From NCBI RefSeq assembly GCF_014705615.1, contig NZ_JACXJA010000016.1:1-64000 (forward strand): 64,000 nucleotides of DNA, written 5' to 3'. Shown piece after piece: positions 9,245 through 18,519 of the stretch (position 1 is its first letter; every line of letters begins with the position of its first letter). The DNA comes from Paenibacillus oceani. GTDB lineage: Bacteria; Bacillota; Bacilli; Paenibacillales; NBRC-103111. The position numbers were made by a program, and so were the translations under genes. The notes below the pieces were generated by a model. It was not told the origin of the DNA. It saw only the letters and a program-made list of their open reading frames with translations, and ran no database searches.

Positions 9245-12200
9245 ATGTCGAAGAGATTGCTCTCCGCAATCGGGGGATGGCTCGTGATTGGTATCGTTCT
9301 CGCAACCGCGATCGGGTCGTATAGCGATCGTACTGCCGGCAGACGGGTGCCGGACGGCGCTTTCCAGCCTTACACGGATAAATGGGCGATCGTTCCCCCG
9401 GCGGGGCAAGCTCCGTCGATAGACGGAAACCGGGATGATCCGGCCTGGAACGGGGCGGCCGTGCTCGGAGACTTCAGGACCGCCTACTTCGCCCGCTCGC
9501 TGTCCCGCGCCGTAGAATACCGGGCTGTTTACGACGAGGACTATTTGTACATCGGCGGCAGGATCGCCCGTTCGGAGGCGGATGCGCTGTCGCATATTGA
9601 AGTCATCGTCCGGCCGGCGGGCCGTGATGACGGTTTCTATGTCGCGCGGATTCCGGTGGCTGCCAATGCGCCTGTCGCTTTATCCACGATCTGGAATCCG
9701 TCCCCGGACGTCACGAACCTTTCCGCCGATACGGGCAAGCGGATGATCCGCTCGTTCCGCTACGCCGTATCGGGGCAAGAAAGCGGTGGAAGCGGCGCCG
9801 GACCAACGCCGGACCGGGGGCCGACCGCAGGCGATCCGTTGGTCGTGGAGACGGCGATTCCGTTCTCCGAACTGCTGCCTGCCGGCGGTCAGTCTGCCGA
9901 AGGCGACGAATGGCAGCTGAACATCGTGCATGTGCACCATCTGTACACGCAGCCGCTCAGCTCCTGGGTGCCGGTCCGTCAGTCGGATCATTGGCATCAG
10001 AACGGGGCGACGGCCAATCTGCGAGTCAGTCTGGTGGACCAGGATCGGCTGGGCAGCATCTTCCTGGGCCGGTTGCCGGACCGTCTGGCTGCTGAGCCGG
10101 GAAGTTTCGCCGCATGGCGTCCGGAGGATGCTCTGTTGATGGATAACGGTTTTACCGCCAAACAGTTGAGGTTCACATGGAAGGAGGCGAAGCTGTCCGC
10201 ATCCGACGTACAGCTGTACTGGAAAGAGCCGGGAGGCTCGTGGCAGCAGTTGAACGACGCGGATGTCAGCCGGAAAGGCTCCGCTTATACGGTGGACTTC
10301 CGGCATCCGGCTCCGAAGAATAGCGGACTGTATCATCTGCAGCTCGTTCTGGCGCCTGCCGCGTCCTCCGGCCGGACGACGGTGCTGACGTTCGACCGCG
10401 ACATGCTGGCCGCCTCCGGCGATGCGAAGTATGCCGCTTCCGCTCCGGCGAACGGCGCGGCGAAGGATCAATCGGCCGAACCCGTCCTGTGGAGCGAGCC
10501 GTCGGCTGAGGTTCAGCGGATTAAAGCGCTGATACCGCCGCAGCCGGGGTTTATCTTCGTCGGCTTGCCGGAGATGCCGGAATTGTATCCGGGCGGCGGA
10601 CTGTACCAGTTATCCGCGGACGGGCTCAAGCTGACGGCGCCCCGCACCGGTACGGTGTATCCGAACGACCGGTTCAAGGAAGACAAGGAGCTTGTGCTCA
10701 CGAATGCGAAAGGCGAAACCATCTCGATTCCGTACTACGAAGACGCTTCCGGCAAACGTTACTTCATAACGGCCCATCTGTGGTATTTGCAAAAAGCCCG
10801 TGCGATCAGCCAGACGGCGGCGCTCGTGAGGACCGACCCGCTGGGTGCGGCGCGTCTGCTCTACGAATTCGCCAAGGCGTATGAAGGCTACAATCCGACC
10901 GTCGACCGGGTGGCGGGCAATCTGCATGCGAACTTGTCGGCGGACAAACGCTCGGGTCCCCCGTACGCGTACTGGGGCGGCATATGGGACCGCTGGTGGT
11001 ACAACGATCTGACGCAGCTCACTCCGCTCATTAAGGCGTATGGACAATTGAAGCGCACGAATGCGTTTGCGCTTCTAAACGAAGAAGCCGGAGAAGACGT
11101 AGAGAAACGAATCGTGCAGGGACTGATCGTTCCGTCGGCGGATTTCGTGCTGACGTATCCGGACTACCTGGGCAATATGTCGTTTCAGCCTTGGAAAGGG
11201 CTGATCGAGGTAGGAAAGGCGCTCGGGGAGCCGGATTACATCCACCGGGTCGTCGAGCTGATCGAAAGCCTCGTGACCCAGATGTTCATGTCGGACGGCT
11301 ACTGGCAGGAGGTGACGCCGAGCTACCACCTGCAGACAGTGAACGGCTTGAAGCAAGTAGCGGATCAGCTCAAAGGCTGGAGCGATCCGCCGGGTTACAT
11401 GTCGCCGCGCACCGGTATCCGGTTCGACAATCTCGATATGGAGCAGCAGTACCCGATCATTCGCCGGGCGGTGGAGAACGGCAACAAGCTGGTCTACCCG
11501 GACGGAAAAGTGCTGCCGGTCACCGATACGTGGGCAAGCGGCCAGCCGGCCAATCCGATAATCAATGGCGGCTCGTTCCTGCTGCCGGCTGCCAAAATCG
11601 GCCGTCTGGCCGGAGGGGCGGGACCGGGTCAGACGCAGCTGTATATGGGTTTTCAGCCGAAATACGGCCACGCGCATCTCGACCCGCTGAACTTGAGCTT
11701 ATATGCACAAGGCCAAGAGCTGCTTCCTGACCTCGGTTACACGCACAATACGTTTTACCGCTGGTTCGCGTTATCCACGATGGGACATAACACGGTTGTG
11801 GTGGACAGCGCGAATATGGTGAACAGCGCGCAGGCGAAGCAAGGCGGCAACGTCGAGGCTTTTGTGACGGAGGGCGAGGGTGGCTTGTTCCAGGCGATGC
11901 GCGCCGATTACGCTTCGGCGTACGGGGTGACGGAGGCGTACAGCCGGGAGCCGTGGTTCGTGCCGTTCGCGGACGGAAGCGGGGAGCAGGGCTACGTGCT
12001 GGATCTGTTCCGCGTCAAGGGAGGAAGCCGTCACGAATATACGCTGCAGGGGGATGCAAACCGCGATGCGGCATTTGCGACGGGTATGCCGCTTACCGAT
12101 TACGGTCCGTATTTGCTGCCTCCGGGAACGAAGGTGGAGTTGCCGGTGAGCAACAGTGACAGCGGCAGCGCGGAAGGTTTCTATCCCGGGTATATCTACG

Positions 12201-13078
12201 TCCGCGACGTGAAGCAGGCGCAGTTGGACGGCGATCAATACGCGGTGACCCTCGTAACGGAGCGTAACGGGACTCCGCAATCGAAGCTGAACATTTTCGG
12301 GCTGCTGGAACCGGGGGATAACGAGCTGTATCTCGGGCGTTCCCCTTCGCTTCGATCCATCCGCATGCTTGGCAGCAGCAAGGACAATAACGACGAAGCG
12401 GTGAAGTACACGATGCCGAAGCTGGTGCTGCGGCGCGAAGGCGTGAACTTGAGCAGCACCTTTACGACCGTGATGGAGCCGTACAGCGATCGGGCTGCCC
12501 GGATCGAATCAGTCGAGCGGTTGCCGCTGGACGGGGCGCCCGAGGGCGCTGTAGCGGTCCGAGTCACCTACGGGGATACGACGGACATCCTGCTGAGCAA
12601 TCCGAATCACCCGGAGCAACCTCTGAAGACCGGTGATGTGACGATGGTTGGAGAGATGGGCCTGATCCGGCTGACGGGCGGAGAAGTGCGGGATATGTCG
12701 CTCGCAGGCGGCACGCTGCTTCAAAAAGGCGATCGGAAGGTGACAGGTCCGGGCGCCGTAACCGGCACGATCCGTGATACATGGCGCAAAGCGAAGGGCG
12801 ATCCGTTCGATGCGTTTGTGACCGATCAGGACGTACCGGAACAGGCAAAAGGCCGCTATATCCTCATCCGTCACCCGGACGGAAGCAAGACCGGGTTCAA
12901 AATCGGGGGCGTGCGCCGGCAAGACGGGAAGACGCTGATTGTTCCGGCAGAGCACGACCCGGGGTTCGAGGTGGCGGAGGACGGCTCGTCGCGTCAAATG
13001 TTTTATCCCGGACAGTCGTGGACGGGGCCGGGAACGCATACGTTTGCCATACCGAATATCGAGCGATTGAATCGATAA
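9245..13078 (+). CDS. Secreted or anchored heparinase II/III-like lyase, 1277-residue paralogue
   Basis: The N-terminus has a hydrophobic segment (about 8-27) that is either a signal peptide or an anchor. It is followed by a CBM9-like domain (about 40-270), an Ig-like linker, the alpha/alpha toroid with DGYWQEVTPSYH, and the heparinase II/III sandwich with YGHAHLDPLNLSL (about 804). It stops where the neighbour adds its carboxypeptidase-regulatory-like and repeat modules. The catalytic region is almost identical to the upstream gene while the N-terminal third is clearly diverged, which points to a tandem duplication later homogenised in the core. GGAGAGG precedes ATG 9245. It probably acts on the same polymer class. 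Confidence 0.85.
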   Translation: MSKRLLSAIGGWLVIGIVLATAIGSYSDRTAGRRVPDGAFQPYTDKWAIVPPAGQAPSIDGNRDDPAWNGAAVLGDFRTAYFARSLSRAVEYRAVYDEDYLYIGGRIARSEADALSHIEVIVRPAGRDDGFYVARIPVAANAPVALSTIWNPSPDVTNLSADTGKRMIRSFRYAVSGQESGGSGAGPTPDRGPTAGDPLVVETAIPFSELLPAGGQSAEGDEWQLNIVHVHHLYTQPLSSWVPVRQSDHWHQNGATANLRVSLVDQDRLGSIFLGRLPDRLAAEPGSFAAWRPEDALLMDNGFTAKQLRFTWKEAKLSASDVQLYWKEPGGSWQQLNDADVSRKGSAYTVDFRHPAPKNSGLYHLQLVLAPAASSGRTTVLTFDRDMLAASGDAKYAASAPANGAAKDQSAEPVLWSEPSAEVQRIKALIPPQPGFIFVGLPEMPELYPGGGLYQLSADGLKLTAPRTGTVYPNDRFKEDKELVLTNAKGETISIPYYEDASGKRYFITAHLWYLQKARAISQTAALVRTDPLGAARLLYEFAKAYEGYNPTVDRVAGNLHANLSADKRSGPPYAYWGGIWDRWWYNDLTQLTPLIKAYGQLKRTNAFALLNEEAGEDVEKRIVQGLIVPSADFVLTYPDYLGNMSFQPWKGLIEVGKALGEPDYIHRVVELIESLVTQMFMSDGYWQEVTPSYHLQTVNGLKQVADQLKGWSDPPGYMSPRTGIRFDNLDMEQQYPIIRRAVENGNKLVYPDGKVLPVTDTWASGQPANPIINGGSFLLPAAKIGRLAGGAGPGQTQLYMGFQPKYGHAHLDPLNLSLYAQGQELLPDLGYTHNTFYRWFALSTMGHNTVVVDSANMVNSAQAKQGGNVEAFVTEGEGGLFQAMRADYASAYGVTEAYSREPWFVPFADGSGEQGYVLDLFRVKGGSRHEYTLQGDANRDAAFATGMPLTDYGPYLLPPGTKVELPVSNSDSGSAEGFYPGYIYVRDVKQAQLDGDQYAVTLVTERNGTPQSKLNIFGLLEPGDNELYLGRSPSLRSIRMLGSSKDNNDEAVKYTMPKLVLRREGVNLSSTFTTVMEPYSDRAARIESVERLPLDGAPEGAVAVRVTYGDTTDILLSNPNHPEQPLKTGDVTMVGEMGLIRLTGGEVRDMSLAGGTLLQKGDRKVTGPGAVTGTIRDTWRKAKGDPFDAFVTDQDVPEQAKGRYILIRHPDGSKTGFKIGGVRRQDGKTLIVPAEHDPGFEVAEDGSSRQMFYPGQSWTGPGTHTFAIPNIERLNR

Positions 13079-13198
13079 CAGGAAGTTCGGCGGTTCGCCT
13101 TTGCACAGAACCGTCTTCACTGGATCGGCCGGGGAAGTCAGCGCTGCTGGCGGCTTCCGGCCGTTCTCAACACTACTGGGAGAACAGGGAGCGAGATT

Positions 13199-14206
13199 AT
13201 GAAACCCTATCGGGCAGTCGTCATTGGAGCGGGGAAAATTGCGGGCATTCATTTGCAGACGCTGCATGAAAACGGAAGAACCGAGCTTGCGGCCGTAGCG
13301 GATATCGACCCAAGCAAGGCGGAGTCTGCTGCTTCCGCTTACGGAATTCCCGCGTATACGGATTATAAAGAGATGGTGCTGACGGAGAAGCCGGATATTG
13401 CGGTTATCACGCTGCCTCATTTCCTGCACAAAGAATCCGCCATCTGGTGCGCCTCTCACGGATGTCACGTGCTGGTCGAGAAGCCGATGGCGATGAATGT
13501 CCGGGAATGCATCGAGATGAACGAAGCGGCGCGCGCCAGCGGCATTATGCTCGCGGTCGGACATATGCAGCATTATTATCCGGTGAACCGGAAGGCGAAG
13601 GAGATTATCGAGTCGGGGAAGCTCGGAAAGCTTGTGATGGTGATCGACCGGAGGTGGAGCGATTATTTTACCGATGACCGCCCGTCCTGGTTTCTGAACA
13701 AAGCGCAGTCCGGAGGCGGGATCGTCATCAATATCGGCAGCCATTCGATCGACAAGCTGCAATGGTTGACCGGCAGCCGGGTAACGAGCGTCAAGGCGAG
13801 CCTGACGTATTTCGGAGACCGGGGAGATGTGGAGGGAAGCGCCAGTCTCCAATTGAAGACCGATTCGGGCGTTGACGCGAACCTATCGCTGAGCGGTTAC
13901 CGCAACGTGATGACGAACGAAACGGAGCTGCTGTTTACGGACGGTCAATTAAAGATGGAGGGCAGCCGCAGGCTGTGGATCAGCGGCAAAGACAACAAAT
14001 CGTTGGAACTGATCGTTACGGATCAACAGCCCGGCGCGTTCCAGGCGCAATGGGACGACCTGCTGGATGCGATCGGAAGCGGTCATGAGCCGGGAATATC
14101 CGGCCGATACGGCCAGAGCGTCGCTGCCGCGGTCGCCGCGGTGTACCGCTCTCACGAGACCGGCATGGAGCAAGCCGTCGAGGAGGCAGAAGCACGGGTC
14201 GTTTAG
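13199..14206 (+). CDS. Gfo/Idh/MocA family NAD(P)-dependent oxidoreductase
   Basis: The protein has 335 residues. The N-terminal Rossmann fold carries VVIGAGKIAGIH at residues 5-16, and the family signature EKPMAMNV is at about 95. The C-terminal alpha/beta domain follows (GGGIVINIGSHSIDKLQWL, broken by turns). Enzymes of this family oxidise or reduce sugars, inositols and uronates in the cytoplasm. Its place at the end of the lyase locus suggests processing of the released sugar, but the substrate is unknown. The start follows an AGGGAG ribosome site about 12 bases upstream. Confidence 0.88.
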   Translation: MKPYRAVVIGAGKIAGIHLQTLHENGRTELAAVADIDPSKAESAASAYGIPAYTDYKEMVLTEKPDIAVITLPHFLHKESAIWCASHGCHVLVEKPMAMNVRECIEMNEAARASGIMLAVGHMQHYYPVNRKAKEIIESGKLGKLVMVIDRRWSDYFTDDRPSWFLNKAQSGGGIVINIGSHSIDKLQWLTGSRVTSVKASLTYFGDRGDVEGSASLQLKTDSGVDANLSLSGYRNVMTNETELLFTDGQLKMEGSRRLWISGKDNKSLELIVTDQQPGAFQAQWDDLLDAIGSGHEPGISGRYGQSVAAAVAAVYRSHETGMEQAVEEAEARVV

Positions 14207-14351
14207 ATCCGTGCGGCTTGCCTGCAATCGTTGAGGCCCAAACTGGAACGGCCCCCAACAGTCAGCCTTCTGAAACAACTGCAACGCTTTCGAACACTAC
14301 CCCCTTCTATACTTCCTCCCCTCTCTTGTGCTAATGTAGTAGCTAACTTAT

Positions 14352-14470
14352 AGTACGTGTTCAAAAAGTCCGGTTTTCAGCTCCGGAAGTTCCGGCTGAA
14401 ATCCGTATTCGATGTCGGGTAGGATTCCTGATCGGCTACGTGATCAAAAGCGGACTTATTGAACAACCTC
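14352..14470 (+). repeat. Repeat B, copy 1 (terminal inverted repeats)
   Basis: This 119-base element has ends GTTCAAAAAGTCC and GGACTTATTGAAC, which are imperfect terminal inverted repeats. Its reverse complement matches 16657-16836 over nearly the whole length, apart from an insertion there. It lies immediately upstream of the two-component genes and resembles a non-autonomous MITE or REP-like element. Confidence 0.8.
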
Positions 14471-14491
14471 TTATAGCAAGGGAGGTCCGCC

Positions 14492-15955
14492 ATGTCCGTA
14501 CGCTCCAAAATTATCGTATCCTATACGCTCGTGCTTGTCGTTACGATCTTGATTTTTATTACGACGGCTTTTTTGGTCGCTTTGGCGGTCACGGGCGACG
14601 CGAGAAGCTTCAAGCCGTTTTATACGATCCATTTTACGCTTCAGCCTTTAACGCCGGAGCAGGAAAGCTTGTACATGGATTTAAAATATATAGCCAAGAC
14701 GAGCCCTGAGAAGCTGTACGACGACAGTCTTCAGAAAGATTACGAGTTTCAGCTTCGCGTAGCGAAATCGACGCTGCTGATCCGTAAGGAAGGCGATGTC
14801 GACTTTGCCTCCCCGCAGCTGGAAGGAACCGGCGTGGAGCGGGTGCTGCCCGATTACGAGCTGGACAATATCCGAATCCGCAGCTCGGTCAACATCGGAG
14901 ACCGGTTTTACGGCTATGCCAAATACGACTTCGTTCTGCCTGACCAGTCGCGGGGCAGCTTGTTCGTGATCCGCGAGCTCAGCCCGTTTGCGGCTTTGAC
15001 CAGCAAATTGCTGCCCTTGCTCATTTCGCTGCTGTTTGTCGTATTGGTGCTGGCGAATGTGATGCTGTATTTCTTTATCACCCGGCGGATCATCAAGCCG
15101 CTCGATACGCTGCGTTTGTCCGCCGCCCGGATCAAGGAGGGCGACCTGGATTTCCGGGTTGAGGCCCAGTCCCAGGACGAGATCGGCCAGCTGAGCCAGC
15201 AATTCGAAGATATGCGCCGCAAGTTGAAGGAATCGGTCGATTTGCAGCTCCAGTACGAGGTCAACCGGAAAGAATTGATCTCCAACATTTCCCATGATCT
15301 GAAAACGCCGATTACGACGATCAAAGGGTACATTGAAGGGATACGCGACGGCGTGCCGAACACGAAAGAAAAGATGGACAAGTACGTCGATACGATTCTC
15401 ACGAAGGCGGTAGCGATGGACCGGCTGATCGACGAGCTGTTTCTGTACTCGAAGCTTGATTTGAAAAAGGTGCCGTTCGATTTCGTCCGGACCGACCTGC
15501 GGGCGTTTATCGACGGTCTCGTGGGAGAGCTGCGTTTCGAGCTGGAGCAGCAAGGGTTTCAGGTGGAATGGGCATGCAAGGGCGGCGCTCCGCTCTACGT
15601 TCTGCTTGATCCCGACAAGATGAAACGGGCGATTGTGAATATTGTTGAGAACAGCATCAAATTCTGTGATAAGCGGGACAAAAAAATTCGATTTACGTTA
15701 ACGGAGGAAGCCGGCAAGCTCAAGCTGACGATCGAGGATAATGGGCCCGGCATTGCCGAAGATGCCGTCCGCTCCGTATTCGACCGGTTTTATAGAGCCG
15801 ATTCGTCGCGCAATATGCGGACCGGGGGAAGCGGTCTCGGACTGTCGATCGCCAAGCAAATCGTGGAAGGCCATCAAGGTTCGATCGGCGTGGCAAGCGA
15901 ACCGGGTGAAGGAACGGTTGTTTCAATCACATTTAACGTTTACGAAGAAACGTAG
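14492..15955 (+). CDS. HAMP-domain sensor histidine kinase
   Basis: The protein has 487 residues. TM1 is about 9-37, an extracytoplasmic sensor spans about 38-170, and TM2 is about 171-197. HAMP follows (about 195-250), then HisKA with phospho-acceptor His268 in SNISHDLKTP, and HATPase_c with N (VNIVENSIKF), G1 (EDNGPGIAED) and G2 (GGSGLGLSIA) boxes. AAGGGAGGT precedes the ATG. It is paired with the OmpR-type regulator 12 bases downstream. The signal is unknown; the flanking lyase and S-layer genes make an envelope cue plausible. The pair is bracketed by inverted repeat-B copies. Confidence 0.92.
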   Translation: MSVRSKIIVSYTLVLVVTILIFITTAFLVALAVTGDARSFKPFYTIHFTLQPLTPEQESLYMDLKYIAKTSPEKLYDDSLQKDYEFQLRVAKSTLLIRKEGDVDFASPQLEGTGVERVLPDYELDNIRIRSSVNIGDRFYGYAKYDFVLPDQSRGSLFVIRELSPFAALTSKLLPLLISLLFVVLVLANVMLYFFITRRIIKPLDTLRLSAARIKEGDLDFRVEAQSQDEIGQLSQQFEDMRRKLKESVDLQLQYEVNRKELISNISHDLKTPITTIKGYIEGIRDGVPNTKEKMDKYVDTILTKAVAMDRLIDELFLYSKLDLKKVPFDFVRTDLRAFIDGLVGELRFELEQQGFQVEWACKGGAPLYVLLDPDKMKRAIVNIVENSIKFCDKRDKKIRFTLTEEAGKLKLTIEDNGPGIAEDAVRSVFDRFYRADSSRNMRTGGSGLGLSIAKQIVEGHQGSIGVASEPGEGTVVSITFNVYEET

Positions 15956-15967
15956 GAGTCGATCACG

Positions 15968-16654
15968 ATGAAGCACATATTGATCATTGAGGACGAGACG
16001 AGCATAGCCGAGCTCCAGAAAGACTATTTCGAATTAAACGGTTTCCGCGTCGACATGTGCCATACCGGCCGCGAAGGGCTGGAGAAGGCGCTGCAAGGGG
16101 ATTACGATCTGATCGTGCTCGACTTGATGCTGCCGGGGATCGACGGTTTTGAAATATGCCGGAGCATCAGAAGCACCAAAGAAGTTCCGATCATCATCGT
16201 GTCGGCGAGGAAAGAGGAAATCGATAAAATACGCGGCTTCGGCACAGGCGCCGACGACTACATGACCAAGCCGTTCAGCCCGGGTGAGCTCGTCGCCCGC
16301 GTCAAAGCCCATCTGTCCCGTTACGAAAGACTGGTCGGCAAAAAACCGGCCGACGACGAGATCCGTATCCGCAATCTGACGATTCAGACGGCGTCGCGCC
16401 GCGTGTTCGTAGCGGAACGGGAAGTGACCTTTACGGCCAAGGAGTTCGACCTGCTTACGTTTCTGGCCGTTCATCCGGACCGGGTGTTCAGCAAGGACGA
16501 GTTGTTCGAGCGCATATGGGGAGCCGATTCGCTGGGCGACAACAACACGGTAACGGTCCATATCCGCCGGATCCGTGAAAAAATCGAGTCCGACCCGTCC
16601 GCTCCGCAGTTCATCGAGACCGTATGGGGCGCGGGTTACCGGTTCTCCGTCTGA
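15968..16654 (+). CDS. OmpR/PhoB-family response regulator
   Basis: The protein has 228 residues. The receiver domain (1-120) has the acidic pocket EDE at 8-10, phospho-acceptor Asp52 (IVLDLMLPG) and the conserved Lys in TKPFSPGEL. The DNA-binding winged helix (about 128-228) ends in VWGAGYRFSV, typical of the PhoB type. It is the partner of the kinase 12 bases upstream and the two are evidently co-transcribed. Targets are not evident. Confidence 0.93.
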   Translation: MKHILIIEDETSIAELQKDYFELNGFRVDMCHTGREGLEKALQGDYDLIVLDLMLPGIDGFEICRSIRSTKEVPIIIVSARKEEIDKIRGFGTGADDYMTKPFSPGELVARVKAHLSRYERLVGKKPADDEIRIRNLTIQTASRRVFVAEREVTFTAKEFDLLTFLAVHPDRVFSKDELFERIWGADSLGDNNTVTVHIRRIREKIESDPSAPQFIETVWGAGYRFSV

Positions 16655-16656
16655 TT

Positions 16657-16836
16657 GAGGTTGTTCAAAAAGTCCACTTTTGATCACGAAGCAGATCAGG
16701 AAGCCTACTCGACATCGAATATGGCATTCAGCCGGAACTTCCGGTGCTCACGTAGCTTACACTACGCTCCGCTCCTCATTTCCTAGCTTCATCCCATATT
16801 CTCGGTGCTGAAAACCGGACTTTTTGAACTCGTACT
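16657..16836 (-). repeat. Repeat B, copy 2 (inverted, with internal insertion)
   Basis: Read on the - strand this matches copy 1 at 14352-14470: both outer ends (GTTCAAAAAGTCC, GGACTTTTTGAAC) and the GATGTCGGGTAGG-type core agree. About 60 extra bases lie near 16741-16800, absent from copy 1. Its terminal repeats are closer to perfect than those of copy 1. It could also form a long hairpin that ends the two-component transcript. Confidence 0.8.
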
Positions 16837-16939
16837 AACAGTTAATAAATATTTAATCTCCGGTTTCTTTCGAGTTTAGAATTGTCCGTTATGATGAATG
16901 CATGAAGTCGCAATCATTATAATCCGGGAGGAATTCAAG

Positions 16940-18433
16940 ATGAAGAAACCACTTATGACTCTTTTCGCGGCCGCCGTCATCGGCTCCGCGTCGCTTATTC
17001 CTTATCATGCCCAAGCTGCGGCCGTTGACACGACAATCGCTGCTGCACTTAGCGATTTGTCCGAGGCAGGCTCCTACCGCAGCGCGATCGAAGGGCTGAT
17101 CAAGCTGAACGTGCTGTCCGGCTATGAGGACGGAACCTTGAGACCGAACCGCGAGCTGAGCGGCGCCGAGATCGCCAAAATTGCGGTAACCGCGTTCGGC
17201 CTGCAGCCGAAGCCGGACGGAGCTCCGCTGCCTTCCGACATTGCCGAATCGGACTGGTACGCGTCGTATGTACAGGCGTTTCTCCATAACGGACTGAAGC
17301 TCGGCACGAACGACAAGTTCACGCCTGCAGCGCAAGTGACTCAGCAGGATCTCGTATCGATTGTGGCAACATCGCTTACTAAAAAACCGGCGATCGTCCA
17401 ACAATGGGTGACCGATTATACCCCGGGCAAGGCGGTAACCCGCGGGGAGGCTGCACAGCTGATCTGGAAGTCGATCCCGTACCTTCCTTCCGCGAATGCA
17501 GAAGTGACGAGCGTGAAGGCGCTCAACCCGGTGACGCTTGAAGTCACGTTCTCCGCACCGCTCACGGCTGCTGACGTCAACCTGGATCAGGCGAAGAAAA
17601 ATTTCACTTTCGACAATGACATGATGCTCTTGAATGTACCGCAATTAAAAACCGGAGCCGTCTCCACCTATATCGTTCCCGTAACGGTACAAGCGCCAGG
17701 GAAAACGTATACGATGTCGTATAAAGGCAAAACCGCCGGTACGTTCGAAGCGGTAACGAACAAAATCCCGACCGGAACGGCTCGTCAGGTGACCAGCGAT
17801 ACGTTCGAGATCGATACCTTGCTCGAAGACGGAACGGCGGACTACGGCTATGTGGTGGAAGGTTACTATGGCAGCCGCAACGGTCAGGAGCTCACTCTTG
17901 ACGAAAATAACTCGGCAAACGGCAAAACGTATGCGATCATCTCCTCGCTGCGGGACAAATCCGTAACGATCACGCCGGAGGGCGGACAACCGATCGAGGC
18001 GAAGTACGTACCGTTTACGCAGGCGACCGACGGACGTCAAGCTCCGAAATACCGGCTACCGGCCGGCGAAACATTAAAACCCGGCGTAACCTATACGGTA
18101 TCGTCCGACTGGTCGACGATAGCAGAGCCGACTTTCAAGGCGGAATCGGTAGCTCCGCTTGCGATCCAGTCGGCAACCGCGATAAACGAGACGTCGGTCG
18201 AGATCGTGCTGAACGCCGATCCGCAGGACGAGCTGTTCGCGCTGCGCAGCGTAACGCTTACCGCCGAAGACGGAACCGCGGTTACCGCGATGTACAAGTT
18301 CCAAAGCCGTAAAGGTGCGGCAGGTACGTTCGATTTGACGAACGGAGCGAAGCTTGCTCCGAACATGACTTATAAAGTGATGGCTTCCGGTGATTGGGCT
18401 TCCGCCGATCAGGTGACCGTTACAACGAAGTAA
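16940..18433 (+). CDS. S-layer-homology (SLH) domain protein
   Basis: The start is set at 16940 because GGGAGG lies just upstream; an earlier in-frame ATG at 16898 would put 14 charged residues before the signal peptide. The roughly 497-residue product has a Sec signal (MKKPLMTLFAAAVIG, cleaved after HAQA). SLH repeats span about 35-190 (LIKLNVLSGYEDGTLRPNREL, split; FLHNGLKLGTNDKFTPAAQV), then Ig-like/beta-sandwich domains to the end. SLH repeats bind pyruvylated secondary wall polymer, so the protein is probably cell-wall attached. Its role beyond that is unknown. Confidence 0.88.
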   Translation: MKKPLMTLFAAAVIGSASLIPYHAQAAAVDTTIAAALSDLSEAGSYRSAIEGLIKLNVLSGYEDGTLRPNRELSGAEIAKIAVTAFGLQPKPDGAPLPSDIAESDWYASYVQAFLHNGLKLGTNDKFTPAAQVTQQDLVSIVATSLTKKPAIVQQWVTDYTPGKAVTRGEAAQLIWKSIPYLPSANAEVTSVKALNPVTLEVTFSAPLTAADVNLDQAKKNFTFDNDMMLLNVPQLKTGAVSTYIVPVTVQAPGKTYTMSYKGKTAGTFEAVTNKIPTGTARQVTSDTFEIDTLLEDGTADYGYVVEGYYGSRNGQELTLDENNSANGKTYAIISSLRDKSVTITPEGGQPIEAKYVPFTQATDGRQAPKYRLPAGETLKPGVTYTVSSDWSTIAEPTFKAESVAPLAIQSATAINETSVEIVLNADPQDELFALRSVTLTAEDGTAVTAMYKFQSRKGAAGTFDLTNGAKLAPNMTYKVMASGDWASADQVTVTTK

Positions 18434-18469
18434 GCATAAGCATACAACCGACCGGACAACGTTCGGGAA

Positions 18470-18497
18470 GAAGGATCTCCTTGGAGGTCCTTTTTCA
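18470..18497 (+). terminator. Rho-independent terminator after the SLH gene
   Basis: The hairpin AAGGATCTCC-TTGG-GGTCCTT is followed by a T run (TTTTT). It separates the SLH gene from the ankyrin lipoprotein. Confidence 0.8.
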
Positions 18498-18519
18498 ACA
18501 GAATGAGGGGGCGGGTCAG

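Noticed and set aside
12509-13852. 447-residue - strand frame crossing the second lyase and oxidoreductase genes
   Set aside because: It spans two well-supported + strand genes and their gap, with composition typical of an antisense shadow.
16898-16939. Upstream ATG for the S-layer protein
   Set aside because: It would put an atypical 14-residue extension before a clean signal peptide; GGGAGG is placed for the ATG at 16940.
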